This document shows, piece after piece, positions 1-8,703 of a stretch of DNA of 64,000 nucleotides. This stretch comes from Methylobacterium sp. FF17 (lineage in GTDB: Bacteria > Pseudomonadota > Alphaproteobacteria > Rhizobiales > Beijerinckiaceae), in assembly GCF_025813715.1 (NCBI RefSeq), contig NZ_CP107532.1, forward strand, positions 5,460,501-5,524,500. Direction: 5' to 3'. The first letter of the stretch is position 1. Each line of letters begins with the position of its first letter. Under the pieces are notes generated by a model. The model saw nothing but the letters and a program-made list of their open reading frames with translations. It did not search any database and had not been told where the DNA came from. Both the position numbers and the translations under genes were made by a program.

Positions 1-553
1 CCTGGATGGGCCCCTCGATGGGCCCGGTCCGGACGGGCGGAATTTGACTGGCGCCTTCGGCGTCGCGGAAGCGGACACACCGCCGGTCTTCGCTATCCGG
101 ATGCGCAAGGGACTCGTGAGGTTGCGCTTCGACGGTGATCCCGTGGCATAGGCTTTCCCTCCCTGGCCCGGGCGGACCAGGCATCCGTGGATTGCGCATA
201 CGTGATCGCGATGGGCGCCAACGTTGGGGGCACGCGTTGCGTCCGCGTTGACGATGACGCCGGGAGCCTGCCACCCAAGCCGCTGGCGGCCATGCCCCGC
301 CCTTGCCTAGGCTTGCGCCTGATCCCGGATCCGGCTCGTCGGATCGACGGAAGGCCGAGTCGGCCTGCAGCTGGCAAAGGTGTCACCGCGCCGCGCCTCG
401 TCCGGCCGCTGCACGGAGGGAAGCACCATGAGAGTGGCGCGTGCGCAGCGGCTCAGCCGGACGCTGATGCCTAGGCACGCAGACGTCTCGCTTGCTGGGG
501 CATGGATTTCTTAACCTGAGTGAACCTCACGTGCTCGTGATCGTTCTCGTTCC
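1..553. other. Gene-poor left edge
   Basis: I see no gene I can support here. The open frames on both strands (about 95-97 codons) are rich in Arg, Pro and Ala, lack convincing ribosome-binding sites and look like by-products of high GC. The stretch just before the receiver gene at 554 is slightly more AT-rich (around 505-550) and may hold its promoter, but no clear -35/-10 pair stands out. Confidence 0.5.
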
Positions 554-937
554 ATGTCCGGTCCTCAGCAATCCTCCCCCTCCCTGGTCCTGGTCGTCGA
601 GGACGAAGGGCTCGTTCGCCTCATGGCCGTAGACATGCTGGAAGATGCCGGGTTCACCGTCATCGAGGCATCGAGCGCCGATGAAGCCTGGACGGTTCTT
701 CAAAGCCGGAGCGACGATGTCGGGGTGCTTTTTACTGACATCGAGATGCCGGGGTCCATGAACGGCTTTGCATTGGCGTCGCGGGTGGCCGAGTGTTGGC
801 CCCACATTCGATTGGTGCTGACGTCCGGACGATGTCGTCCCATTGCGTGCGAGGTGCCCGACCACGGCAGGTTCGTGCCCAAACCCTATCTGGCGGACCA
901 GCTGCTCAAGGCTTTCGATCAGGCCAGGCCGATCTGA
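554..937 (+). CDS. Single-domain response regulator (receiver/CheY-like)
   Basis: The 127-residue product is a stand-alone receiver domain that should accept phosphate from a histidine kinase and act by protein contact, since no DNA-binding output domain follows. The acidic pair E16/D17 (VVEDEG) is visible. D62 in FTDIEMP is the expected phosphorylation site, S91 in LTSG is the switch Ser/Thr and K110 in FVPKPY is the conserved Lys. The length fits a lone receiver of the kind common beside HWE kinases in alphaproteobacteria. No kinase adjoins it; candidates lie at 22.8, 40.9 and 51.8 kb, so its partner is unknown. Confidence 0.9.
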   Translation: MSGPQQSSPSLVLVVEDEGLVRLMAVDMLEDAGFTVIEASSADEAWTVLQSRSDDVGVLFTDIEMPGSMNGFALASRVAECWPHIRLVLTSGRCRPIACEVPDHGRFVPKPYLADQLLKAFDQARPI

Positions 938-1318
938 GCATCGGTCTACGTCACCCGACCGCAGGGGCCATCCTGTGCCCAGGGATGGGGGGCGGCAGAT
1001 CCGGACGTGAAGGTTCCTGGTCCGGCGGTCGTGGGGAGTTGCCGGAAGCCTTTTCGGGGTCGCTCGACATGTGAGGCAACCCTTCAGGCGGCCGTATTCC
1101 GGACGCAGGGATGAGGCCTGGGGCGCCGCCGTTATGACGGGAAGGCCGTCGACGAACGGCAGGACACGAGGACCCGATGGTGTTGGATACCCCAGCGCTG
1201 CCACCGCAGCTCGGCAAGGGATGGCGGGCCTCGTCGATAGCGGTGACGGGACGGCACGAATTCCGTCGGGGCGCATCGGCGAACGGCGCGGCACGGTGGC
1301 GACGGGGCATGGGCTCGC
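938..1318. other. Intergenic, no gene seen
   Basis: This 381-base gap lies between convergent genes, the receiver on plus and the hydrolase on minus. Frames here overlap each other on all strands without domain signal or Shine-Dalgarno sites. I found no obvious hairpin with a T-run. Confidence 0.45.
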
Positions 1319-2212
1319 CTAGGCCCGTTCCCTCGCCCGAGGGATGGCAAGCGATGGGTTCGCGAACCCGCGCGCGATGCGCGAGAACTCCGGTGTGCGC
1401 AGATACCCGTAGGACTTGTGGTGGTTCGGCTCGCCGTCCGGCCGCCGGTAGCCGTTCACCACGCGCCGGTCGACCACATGCGAACCACGGCCGTTCGGCT
1501 CGAAGACCGCCTTCAGGGCTCCCATGATCGCGACGACGTCGTCGCCGTCGGCAAGGTTCGTCCACTGCCCGACGGTGTCCGGCACCCTCGGGCGTCCGTG
1601 CTCCGACTCGATCTTCAGCCTCACCTTCGCCAATCCGAGCGGCGAGCCGGCGGTCACGAGGTGCTCGACCCGCAAGGAGGGATCCTCGCGTTCCAGCATG
1701 CGCAGCACGTCGTAGGCAACGACCGATCCCATCGAGTGCGCAACGAGCAGGATGCGATGGTCCCTGAAGGCCCGCAGGCGTTCGGCCAGCCGGGCCCGGA
1801 CCCGCCGCGCGAATGCCTGGTCGACGTGGTAATGCCAGAGGTCGTCGAAGCGATGTTCCAGGATCAGGTCGTCGACGAGCGTGACGCCTGTCATCTTCTC
1901 GATGGTGTCGATGCCCGCGTATACCGGCGCCAGGACGTCCTTGGCCGTGGTTTCCGGCGCCTCGTCGCCCCCGGGGAGCGGTCCAGCGCCGTCGTAGGGC
2001 CGATACGGCTCCCGGTTCTCGGCCTCCGTGAGGGGAGCCTCGTACCGGAGGTCGGCCCAGTAGACGAACTCGAAGGCGAAGCCCGCATCTGGCATTTCCT
2101 CGTTGCGGGCAAGGCCTTCGGCGATGGCCGCCTTCCACCACCGCGTCTTCTCGTCGACGGGCGGCTTGTTCGCCAAGCCATGGATGCCGATGACGACGGG
2201 ATGACGCTTCAT
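1319..2212 (-). CDS. Alpha/beta-hydrolase (lipase/esterase-like)
   Basis: The 297-residue product opens with an HPVVIGIHGLANKP segment, the oxyanion-type HG loop of alpha/beta hydrolases. It carries the nucleophile elbow GHSMGS (Ser nucleophile) about residue 150, followed by VVAYDVL as in serine hydrolases and lipases. A catalytic His is plausible near the C-terminus (NHHKSYGYL). There is no signal peptide, so it is probably cytoplasmic. The ATG at 2212 was chosen because the hydrolase fold begins at once and a GGGAGG lies upstream, although at a longer-than-usual distance of about 12 bases. An in-frame start at 2251 would only add a short unconserved leader. The substrate is unknown. A MerR gene lies upstream on the same strand. 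Confidence 0.75.
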   Translation of the reverse strand: MKRHPVVIGIHGLANKPPVDEKTRWWKAAIAEGLARNEEMPDAGFAFEFVYWADLRYEAPLTEAENREPYRPYDGAGPLPGGDEAPETTAKDVLAPVYAGIDTIEKMTGVTLVDDLILEHRFDDLWHYHVDQAFARRVRARLAERLRAFRDHRILLVAHSMGSVVAYDVLRMLEREDPSLRVEHLVTAGSPLGLAKVRLKIESEHGRPRVPDTVGQWTNLADGDDVVAIMGALKAVFEPNGRGSHVVDRRVVNGYRRPDGEPNHHKSYGYLRTPEFSRIARGFANPSLAIPRARERA

Positions 2213-2345
2213 GCGGCCGAGGTACCCTCCCGATGTGGCGCAGCCCTCCACTTCGTCGGGATTGCCTTAGCCGCCTTTGTAACGCCGTTTCCGCGGCTTG
2301 GATGCGTGCCGCCCGGCCCCTGCGACCTTGGTCGCACTGCGTAGG

Positions 2346-2382
2346 GCCTGTAGCGGTGCAGCTTGTCCGCACCGCTACAGGC
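2346..2382. repeat. Perfect 14-bp inverted repeat (stem-loop)
   Basis: The arms at 2346-2359 and 2369-2382 are exact reverse complements around a 9-base loop. The element sits between the MerR gene (ending at 2514) and the hydrolase gene (starting at 2212), both on minus. No T-run follows on either strand, so it is not a canonical intrinsic terminator. It could still end or stabilise the MerR transcript, or serve as an operator. Confidence 0.7.
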
Positions 2383-2513
2383 GTCGCCCGGTCTTCGGCT
2401 GACCGTTACCCACCCTCGTGCTGTCCTGGTAGTACGGCGCCGGCCGCTTCCTGCGGGTGGTCGGTGCGTGCGGGACCGTAGGCCCGTGCTTCCCTCCGAG
2501 GTATGGCTGCCGG

Positions 2514-2909
2514 TCAGTCGTCGGCGTCGGCCAGTGCTTCGACGATGCGGCCCCCTGGCCCTCGGTCGGCGACCGCCTGCACCTCGATCCGGAGCGCCGA
2601 AAGGCGGGCCAGGCGGCTGTCGATGGCGGCGAGGTGCCGGCGCGCGATCACGTCATCCTCGCCGCGAGGACCGTCGCCCCGGTCGGCGAGGTCGAGCATC
2701 GACCGGATGGCCTCCACGTCGAATCCCAGGTCGCGCGCATGCCGGATGAACCTGAGACGGCGCACGGTGGCCTCGTCGTAGGTCCGCCTGTTCGTGTCCG
2801 TCCGGACGGCGGCCGGAAGGAGCCCGTTGATCTCGTAGTAGCGGATGGTGGGGACCTTGACCCCGGCCTTCTCCGAGAGCGTCCCGATCGCGAAGGTCTT
2901 GTTCTCCAT
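2514..2909 (-). CDS. MerR-family transcriptional regulator
   Basis: The 131-residue protein has an N-terminal MerR winged-helix domain: FAIGTLSEKAGVKVPTIRYY at residues 5-24, then the wing with RTDTNRRTYDE and the RRLRFIRHARDLGF segment. A dimerisation helix follows (residues 80-115). The tail has no Cys cluster like that of MerR, CueR or CadR, so metal sensing is not indicated; it resembles the small redox/unknown-ligand MerR group. The ATG at 2909 is preceded by GGAGGAGC at good spacing. It may autoregulate or control the hydrolase downstream on the same strand; that is inference from position only. Confidence 0.88.
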   Translation of the reverse strand: MENKTFAIGTLSEKAGVKVPTIRYYEINGLLPAAVRTDTNRRTYDEATVRRLRFIRHARDLGFDVEAIRSMLDLADRGDGPRGEDDVIARRHLAAIDSRLARLSALRIEVQAVADRGPGGRIVEALADADD

Positions 2910-3178
2910 GCCCGCTCCTCCAGCCACCGGAGGCGGTACGGCATTCACGTCGCCCGGGGAAGGCCCGTCGCTGTCCGGTGGGGCCCAGGGCATGGGTCGT
3001 CCGGTCACGGTGCAAGGATGCCGTGTCCTCCCGCGACTTCCCCACGCGGCATGATGCCAAGGCCGCCGACCCGACCCGGCGACGCAGCGGTTGAGACGCG
3101 CGCCGCGGCGAAGCTACCCGTGCCGGCTGGGAGCCCGCCTCGGCGAGCCCGGCTGCAAGTCGCTCGACAGCGGCTCAC

Positions 3179-3955
3179 TCAGGCACACGCACCGTTGGCG
3201 CCGGTCCGGCGCCGGGCCCTGGACCGGTATCCCGTACCCCGACGCCCGGCCGAAGCGTCCTGGCATCCCCCGGAACGCGCCCATGCCGTCGTGAGCGCCT
3301 GGAGCCTGTCCCTCGTCGCGTGGTCGAGCAGGTGCGAGGAAGTGCGCGATTTCTCGGAAAGGTACTCGACCAAGCGGGGACCGGCCTTCTGCTCCCAATC
3401 GAGGACGAGGCGCAGGGCCCGCGCGATGGTGCCCGCCGTGTTCGGATTGGCCTCAAGGTTGATGTCGACCGTGGCGTGCCTGAGGGACGACCAGTATCGC
3501 CTCGCGTGATGGACCCTGTCCGCCTTGCAAAGGTAGAGGACCGCGTCGCGGTCGAAGAAGGTGGTCCTGAGGAGGTCCGTCAGGCCGGTGGCCTCGACAT
3601 GCCCGCACCGGATCGCCCACGTGGAGGGAAGGGCCCAGACATCGTAGGAGTGCCGGTGTCCGGCGACGCGGTAGCCGCCGAATCGGTTGCGGACCGCGGG
3701 TCCGTCCCGCAGCAACTCGGCCAGTGCCTCGGAGGAGGCATCGACCACGAGGTCGACGTCGGACCGGAACGCGTCGGCGCCGCCGCGCGCGAGGTCTCGG
3801 GGCATGCCGCCGAAGATGGCGACCTCGCCGACGGCTCCCAGGTGCCCGACCATGTCGGCGATCTCGCCACCACCCCTGGAGGCATCCTCGATGAAGGCCC
3901 GCACGCGTCGGGCGAGCTCGCCGGCGTTCCCGGCCACCGTCCCGCGCTCACCCAT
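3179..3955 (-). CDS. Nucleotidyltransferase-fold protein paired with dGTPase
   Basis: The 258-residue product contains a polymerase-beta-type nucleotidyltransferase core around residues 45-75. FGGMPRDLARGG is followed by SDVDLVVDA, which matches the GG...D.D catalytic pattern of tRNA nucleotidyltransferase and poly(A) polymerase heads. The middle (FFDRDAVLYLCKADRVHHARRYWSSL) is helical. The C-terminal 40 residues are Arg-rich and may not be conserved. Its start at 3955 overlaps the end of the dGTPase-like gene (3948) by 8 bases, so the two are translationally coupled with the dGTPase first. The substrate (tRNA end, nucleotide or protein) cannot be read from sequence. It could belong to a nucleotide-depletion defence pair, which is inference. 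Confidence 0.65.
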   Translation of the reverse strand: MGERGTVAGNAGELARRVRAFIEDASRGGGEIADMVGHLGAVGEVAIFGGMPRDLARGGADAFRSDVDLVVDASSEALAELLRDGPAVRNRFGGYRVAGHRHSYDVWALPSTWAIRCGHVEATGLTDLLRTTFFDRDAVLYLCKADRVHHARRYWSSLRHATVDINLEANPNTAGTIARALRLVLDWEQKAGPRLVEYLSEKSRTSSHLLDHATRDRLQALTTAWARSGGCQDASAGRRGTGYRSRARRRTGANGACA

Positions 3956-5426
3956 GGTGGCGCCTCAGGTCGTCGTGGAGCGCGATGGCGAAGCTGTCGC
4001 TCATGCCCGAGACCATGTCGGTGAGGAGCTGGAGCTCCCGGTAGCGCATCGGCATCCTGTTGTTCGGCCCCTCGGCCACGCGCCGGTAGTTCTCGGAGAT
4101 GAGCGAATAGACGTAGCCCGACAAGGGTGGGCGCCGAGAGGACAGGTCCGTCGGGTCCGCCCTGTCAGTGATGGCTGACCAGAAGATGTCCATCAGCGCG
4201 TGGATGGTGCGATGCCCTTCCAGTTCCACCTCCAGCACCTTCCGGTGCGAATAGACGTGCAGCCTTGCGAAGGACTTCAGCGAGGCCCAGAGACCGTTCG
4301 CCTTCGATACGGCCATCAGCTCCTTGTCGAACGTCCCGCAAAGGATGGCGCCCCTGTTCTCGACGAAGGCCTCGACGGCGGCGTTGACCATCCAACCGAT
4401 GGCGTCGACCCGGAACATCTGCATCGAGATGTCGTCGAGCTCGCGCGGCGACAGGTTCTTCGCCCGGAAGCCGGAATGGCGCTGCTCGGCCTTGTCCACG
4501 ACCTTCGACGTGACCTCGTCGCCCTCGCCATGGTGCTTCAGCCAGGCCATCAGGACGTTGAAGTTGATCAGCCCCTTCTTGGCCGCGTCCTCGACGTCCA
4601 CGACCGAGTAGGCGATGTCGTCGCACGCCTCCATGACGTAGGTCAGGGGATGGCGGATGCCCTTGGCGAGGCCGGTCCTGGCCCAGACGGCCTCGACGAT
4701 GTCGGCCTCGGATTGGAAGAAGTTGAACTTCTTCCGGGACTGCGACCCCTTCTGGGTCTCGTTCGACGGGACGGGATACTTCATCAGCGCCGCCAGGAAC
4801 GCATAGGTCATGTTCAGGCCGTACTCGTCGTTGACGATCTGCAGCCTCGTGAGCAGCCGGAAGGCCTGGGCGTTCCCCTCGAAACGCAGGAAGTCCTGCC
4901 GCCGGGCTTCCGTCGGCGCCCAGCCGTCGAAGATCCCGAGGGAGCCGCCGTTCTCGGCCCGTGGCGCAGCGTTCCGCGCCATCCATCCCTGGATCGCATC
5001 CTCGCCCTGGTGGCCGAAGGGCGGGTTGCCCAGGTCATGCGCCAACCCCACCGCTTCGAGGAGCGCCGGAACGTTGCGCAGCGGCTGAACCTCCTCGGGA
5101 AACCCGAGCACGTCGCCGTGCACGAACGCCAGCGTCGTCCCCATGCTACGGGCCATGTTCGCGACCTCGTGGCTATGGGTCAGCCGGGTGCGGACGCTGT
5201 CGTTGCGCTCAAGCGGAAAGACCTGCGTCTTGTCCTGGAGGCGACGGACGGGCGTCGAGAAGAGGATGCGGTCGTGATCACGCTCCAGTTCGGTCCGCGC
5301 CTCATGGGCCCTCGCGACCCGCTCCGGCGGCGCGGCGTCGTCCTGCAGGCCCGATCTCGGCACCGCCTCGTCATCCTTGCGCCGCCTCGTGTCGAGGAGC
5401 TTCGTCCAGTCGAGCTGCGTCGCCAT
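3948..5426 (-). CDS. dgt: dGTPase-like HD-domain dNTP triphosphohydrolase
   Basis: This 492-residue protein matches the deoxyguanosinetriphosphate triphosphohydrolase family. The N-terminus has the RILFSTPVRRLQDKTQVFPL segment typical of dGTPases, then RTRLTHSHEVANMARSMG (first metal His) and GLAHDLGNPPFGHQGE (the HD pair with the following catalytic His). The family's later signature lies around YVMEACDDIAYSVVDVEDA. Enzymes of this family hydrolyse dNTPs to the deoxynucleoside and triphosphate, and several bacterial ones restrict phage by draining dNTPs. The ATG at 5426 follows a GGGATGGA purine stretch; an upstream ATG at 5471 would add 15 unconserved residues. The nucleotidyltransferase-like gene follows with an 8-base overlap. 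Whether this copy is housekeeping or defensive is not decidable here, but the coupling is unusual. Confidence 0.85.
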   Translation of the reverse strand: MATQLDWTKLLDTRRRKDDEAVPRSGLQDDAAPPERVARAHEARTELERDHDRILFSTPVRRLQDKTQVFPLERNDSVRTRLTHSHEVANMARSMGTTLAFVHGDVLGFPEEVQPLRNVPALLEAVGLAHDLGNPPFGHQGEDAIQGWMARNAAPRAENGGSLGIFDGWAPTEARRQDFLRFEGNAQAFRLLTRLQIVNDEYGLNMTYAFLAALMKYPVPSNETQKGSQSRKKFNFFQSEADIVEAVWARTGLAKGIRHPLTYVMEACDDIAYSVVDVEDAAKKGLINFNVLMAWLKHHGEGDEVTSKVVDKAEQRHSGFRAKNLSPRELDDISMQMFRVDAIGWMVNAAVEAFVENRGAILCGTFDKELMAVSKANGLWASLKSFARLHVYSHRKVLEVELEGHRTIHALMDIFWSAITDRADPTDLSSRRPPLSGYVYSLISENYRRVAEGPNNRMPMRYRELQLLTDMVSGMSDSFAIALHDDLRRHHG

Positions 5427-6034
5427 TCCATCCCGTTTCCGCCCGATGCCGGCGTTCCGGCACGCCAACAACCGGACGATGCCCGGTGTACGTTCCCGCT
5501 CCGGGCCCCGTCACGCTTCGATTCGGGGGTTGTCCACGATTCGTTGCCGCGATGATGCCGTATGCCTGGGCATGACCCTAGGCCTAAGGCCCCGCCATGT
5601 AGGAACATAACGTGAACGCAGCGTGCGGCCCAGCCCGAATTTGCCGTCGGGCAGCATCAGGCGAAGCGGCACGGCGAAGACCGTCAGAACCCTGGACCTC
5701 ACCGCTTGGCACGACCTCGACGATCTCACGAGCTTCAAGGCCTGCACGACGGTTACGAGGCGGGGACTCCGCTGGCCGGTGCCCGGGCCCGGATCCTGCC
5801 ACGGATCACCCCCTTCTTTGGGCTTGCGGAGCGCCGTCCCCGGACGGCGGGTGGGACGCGCCGCCTCACGCTCACTACGCGGGGGTAGCCAACGGCGGCC
5901 TTGCGCGAAGGACTTCTTAACTCTGGCTGCCGCCAATTCTCTAGTCGCTAGAGATTTTTCTTGATCGGAAGTATCCGGGCAGTCTAATATTGCATTGTGC
6001 CCGAGAGGCACGGGCCGATTGCGGAGTTTCCGTG
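5427..6034. other. Intergenic region upstream of the accessory cassette
   Basis: This gap lies between divergent genes (dGTPase-like on minus, ParA-like on plus). No frame in it looks real. The right third (about 5910-6000) is clearly more AT-rich than its surroundings and is the likely promoter region for the gene at 6035. It includes the inverted repeat annotated at 5938. Confidence 0.5.
5938..5954. promoter_or_regulatory. 7-bp inverted repeat followed by T5
   Basis: TCTCTAG-TCG-CTAGAGA is a perfect inverted repeat directly followed by TTTTTC on the plus strand. It lies about 80 bases before the ParA-like gene at 6035 inside an AT-rich patch. The form suits either an operator for a small dimeric regulator or a weak terminator; with no plus-strand gene upstream, an operator is the likelier reading. 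Confidence 0.4.
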
Positions 6035-6826
6035 ATGAACATCGGGTTTTTTGCCGACGACAGCTCAGCCAGCCACGCCGCCCTGCTTGCGAATAACGCC
6101 CTGTGCCGAGCCGACGCATCCAAGTCCGGGGTGTTGGCTGGAGGGTACAACATCGTCGACGTCGTGCCCGCCTACCTCGACGAGGCGTCCGAGCGGGGAC
6201 GCCACCTGATGCTGGCGCTTCCGTTGGCGCAGCTCGGCAACGCCTCCGTCCGGCGGCGCCTCGACCTGTCCGTGGTCACCTTCGGGGCAGAGCCGCTGGC
6301 GCATGACGGGGCCCGCCGCGCCATGGCTTCGAAGGCCGCGCAGCCCACCGACGCCCAGGCACCCCCCTGGATGCTCGCGTCCGGCGGCAAGGCCCTACCC
6401 GCGGGACCGCGTGCGTTGCCGGTTCGAACCGGTTCGCTCCGCCGCGACGAGGTCGCGAGCCTCCGGGCCGGCTGCACCTGCGGCAGCCTCCACTGGAGGG
6501 CCGTCGGGCTTGCCGCCGCGCTGCGCATCGCCGCCGACGACCCCTACGCGGCCGAACTCGACCGCGCCCGCGTCGTCGAGGCCATGACGGAAGGGGCGAC
6601 CGTCGCGGAGATGAGGCTCCGGGACGACCTCCTCGACCTCGCCGTCGACCTCGACGAGCACCCCGTGGACCCGGGCGCCCGCTCCGACCGGCGCCGGCTC
6701 GCCTCGTACGTCCGTTCCGCCCGCCGTGGCACCGGTCGGATGGTCCGGACGGGGCGGACTGTCATCGCATCCCAGCTCCCGGCGGCCCGCCATTCGGCGG
6801 ACTGCGTCTGTTCCGCCCGCGTCTGA
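6035..6826 (+). CDS. ParA/MinD-like protein lacking a P-loop (copy 1)
   Basis: I do not recognise a named family for this 263-residue protein. It aligns by eye with the larger product at 7441 over nearly its full length: a first strand MNIGFFADDSSASHAALLAN, a GRHLMLALPLAQL segment before a RLDLSVVTFGAEPL strand, a PPWMLASGG turn, RALPVRTGS and a helical C-terminus. The order (strand 1, then a D-x-P strand, then a V-x-G-P strand) resembles ParA/MinD-type ATPases, but the Walker A Lys-Gly-Gly-Gly-Lys-Thr is absent. Nucleotide binding is therefore doubtful. The ATG at 6035 has GGAG eight bases upstream. It starts a run of plus-strand genes that goes to 16.2 kb. The last 35 residues (Arg-rich) may be poorly conserved. 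Confidence 0.6.
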   Translation: MNIGFFADDSSASHAALLANNALCRADASKSGVLAGGYNIVDVVPAYLDEASERGRHLMLALPLAQLGNASVRRRLDLSVVTFGAEPLAHDGARRAMASKAAQPTDAQAPPWMLASGGKALPAGPRALPVRTGSLRRDEVASLRAGCTCGSLHWRAVGLAAALRIAADDPYAAELDRARVVEAMTEGATVAEMRLRDDLLDLAVDLDEHPVDPGARSDRRRLASYVRSARRGTGRMVRTGRTVIASQLPAARHSADCVCSARV

Positions 6827-6839
6827 GACGGAGGTCGCC

Positions 6840-7136
6840 ATGCAGGTTCGCCACAAGACCCTCACGAAAGCCCGCCCCGCGCCGCGTCCCCGCCCGGGCC
6901 CCCCGCTGGAACCCCGCCGCCGCCGTGGCACGGCGAGAAGGGTGCTCGACCGATCCAGGGGCGTCGCACCGCAACCGGCGGACTCCGGCTACGACGACGC
7001 CGTCGACTGGGATGCCCTTCCGGTCCACTCCGTTCTCGATGGGGACTTCGACTGGGAGGACGAGGAGGTCACCCTCGGTCGCGCGCGGTCAACCGCGCTC
7101 GGCATCCGCGAAGAGGAGGACAACTACCCGGCCTGA
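6840..7136 (+). CDS. Small hypothetical protein, basic head and acidic tail
   Basis: The 98-residue product is unrecognised. Its first 45 residues are Arg/Pro-rich and very basic. The second half turns acidic (DSGYDDAVDWDALPV, then GDFDWEDEEV). Such polar asymmetry fits a disordered adaptor or nucleic-acid-associated protein. The start at 6840 is well supported by GGAGG five bases upstream, and it follows the ParA-like gene by 13 bases, so the two are probably co-transcribed. No function is assigned. Confidence 0.6.
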   Translation: MQVRHKTLTKARPAPRPRPGPPLEPRRRRGTARRVLDRSRGVAPQPADSGYDDAVDWDALPVHSVLDGDFDWEDEEVTLGRARSTALGIREEEDNYPA

Positions 7137-7440
7137 TCCATGCTCCGGCCGGTCCCTAGGGGCCCCGGCGCCTCTCCCGACGCCATGGCCCTGGCCGCGG
7201 CGTCGGGGGTCCGTCCGGCTCGCTCGGCGTGCGACCGGCGGAGCCGGGGCTATCGCGCCCGTATCCCATAGTCACCATTAACCATAAGCCAGGGTCACGA
7301 CTTGCCAAATACGTAGGTGTATTGCTATTTTGCCCGGTTTTGCTGTATTATTCGCATCTTCCAAATTCACCGAACGACGCGTGGCCGTCCCGGAACATCC
7401 CGGCATGGCGTGCGCGTCCGCATGCCTGCGGAGGATCCCA
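7137..7440. other. AT-rich intergenic segment, likely promoter
   Basis: About 300 bases without a credible gene. Between about 7265 and 7370 base composition falls sharply towards AT (for example around the TTGCTATTTTGC run near 7322), unlike the flanking coding DNA. This suggests a promoter for the second ParA-like gene and perhaps the genes after it. No specific -35/-10 pair is claimed. Confidence 0.4.
7430..7435 (+). promoter_or_regulatory. Shine-Dalgarno deciding a TTG start at 7441
   Basis: GGAGGA lies five bases before the TTG at 7441. The TTG start gives an N-terminus (MICAFFGTSGRVDATHSAM) that lines up with the first residues of the paralogue at 6035, whereas the upstream ATGs at 7330 and 7405 would add unmatched leaders. 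Both facts point to TTG initiation. Confidence 0.65.
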
Positions 7441-8484
7441 TTGATCTGCGCTTTCTTCGGCACGTCCGGACGGGTCGACGCCACCCATTCCGCCATGATC
7501 CTCAGCGACGTGCTTGCCGCGCTCGGGGAACCCGTGACGCTCATCCGATGCCGGCTTGAAGGCGAGCCGGCCCTGCCGCCGCGGGCGCCGGCGGACGGTT
7601 CCGTCGCGATGTGCGAGCAGGTCTTCGGAACGTTCGAAGGATGCACCGTCCCGACCGTCGACGCGATTGAGCGAGCGTCGGACGCTGGTCGTCACGTGGT
7701 GCTCGACATGCCAGGCGCGTGGCTGCGGGACCCGGCCGTGCGCAAGCACGTCGACGTGGCGGTCCTGGCGGTGGGGCCGGCGCCCTTGGATGAATTCGCC
7801 GCCTGCCAGGCATTGACCAGGGAGGCACAAGACCGTGCCGACGGGTCGGCCGGCAACGGCCTCGCCCCACCGTGGCTGCTCGGTTGTGGCCGCGGCGGCG
7901 GCGGGACCACGGGAGCGGCCTTCGCCAGGACCATGGCGCGGCTGGCCGCCGGCACCGACCCGGGCATGCCGGTGCGCGCCCTGCCCGTGACCTTGCCTCC
8001 CCTGACGTACGCGGAAGCATCGCACCTCGTCGGGGGCGACCGCGCCGCCAGGACCCTGGCCGCGGGCGTTCAGCTGCTGGCCGCGCTCCGAGCGGTTTCT
8101 CGTGATCCCCTGGCCGCGTCCATCGACGCGGGCGGTCTCGCAGCCGCCATCGGCGTCGAGGCCGGGACCATCCGCCTGATGGACGAGCGTCGCATCGACG
8201 AGCGCCTGCGCGACCTCGCCGACGGGCTCGGGGCCATCCGGGACGGGCACGGTCCTTCCACGGCCGAGCTCGGCGAGAGCCCCAGGCTCGATGACTGGAG
8301 CGTGGGAACGGCGCCCGTGCGCATCCTTACCGGCCGCGTGTACGGCCACCCCAACATCCCCGACGGCCGGCGCGTGACCACCTCGGCGCTCTACGCGACG
8401 GACGGCGTCTCGTTCGCCAGGACGCTCTCGCGCACCTACGCGCTCGGCCGGCAAGCCGACGACACGGCAACTCCCCTGCACTAG
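7441..8484 (+). CDS. ParA/MinD-like protein lacking a P-loop (copy 2)
   Basis: The 347-residue product is a longer paralogue of the gene at 6035. Shared blocks are the N-terminal CAFFGTSGRVDATHSAM, AGRHVVLDMPGAWL (Walker B-like strand with Asp), KHVDVAVLAVGPAPLDEF, PPWLLGCGRGGGG, PVRALPVTLPPL and a long helical tail. It has an extra roughly 70-residue C-terminal part (GRVYGHPNIPDGRRVTTSAL). The DMPG and V-x-G-P strands resemble MinD/ParA/CobQ-type P-loop proteins, but the P-loop position reads GTSGRVDATHS with no Lys. It is therefore either a degenerate ATPase or a fold mimic. It is 219 bases upstream of the metallophosphoesterase gene. Its role is unknown; tandem retention suggests a heterodimer. 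Confidence 0.62.
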   Translation: MICAFFGTSGRVDATHSAMILSDVLAALGEPVTLIRCRLEGEPALPPRAPADGSVAMCEQVFGTFEGCTVPTVDAIERASDAGRHVVLDMPGAWLRDPAVRKHVDVAVLAVGPAPLDEFAACQALTREAQDRADGSAGNGLAPPWLLGCGRGGGGTTGAAFARTMARLAAGTDPGMPVRALPVTLPPLTYAEASHLVGGDRAARTLAAGVQLLAALRAVSRDPLAASIDAGGLAAAIGVEAGTIRLMDERRIDERLRDLADGLGAIRDGHGPSTAELGESPRLDDWSVGTAPVRILTGRVYGHPNIPDGRRVTTSALYATDGVSFARTLSRTYALGRQADDTATPLH

Positions 8485-8703
8485 GCCCGCGATGGACGGG
8501 GTCGGGGGAATACCGCGGACCGGAAGCCGAGGCGCGATCCGGAGCCGCCCCGCCTTGCGGCCCTGACCTCCGCCATCCGGAATCCATGTCCCGTCCGAGG
8601 GACGTGCGCGAGGCGTCGCCTCCGGCGCGCCGGTCCCCGGCCGAGCGGCGGCGCGCCGCAGACAGCCACCAAGTCCACCCGATGACCAGAGGAGGCTCGA
8701 CCC

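Noticed and set aside
951..2372. 473-codon minus-strand frame over the hydrolase region
   Set aside because: It runs in another frame over the hydrolase gene, is Arg/Gly/Pro-rich and has no domain; the hydrolase with GHSMGS is the real gene.
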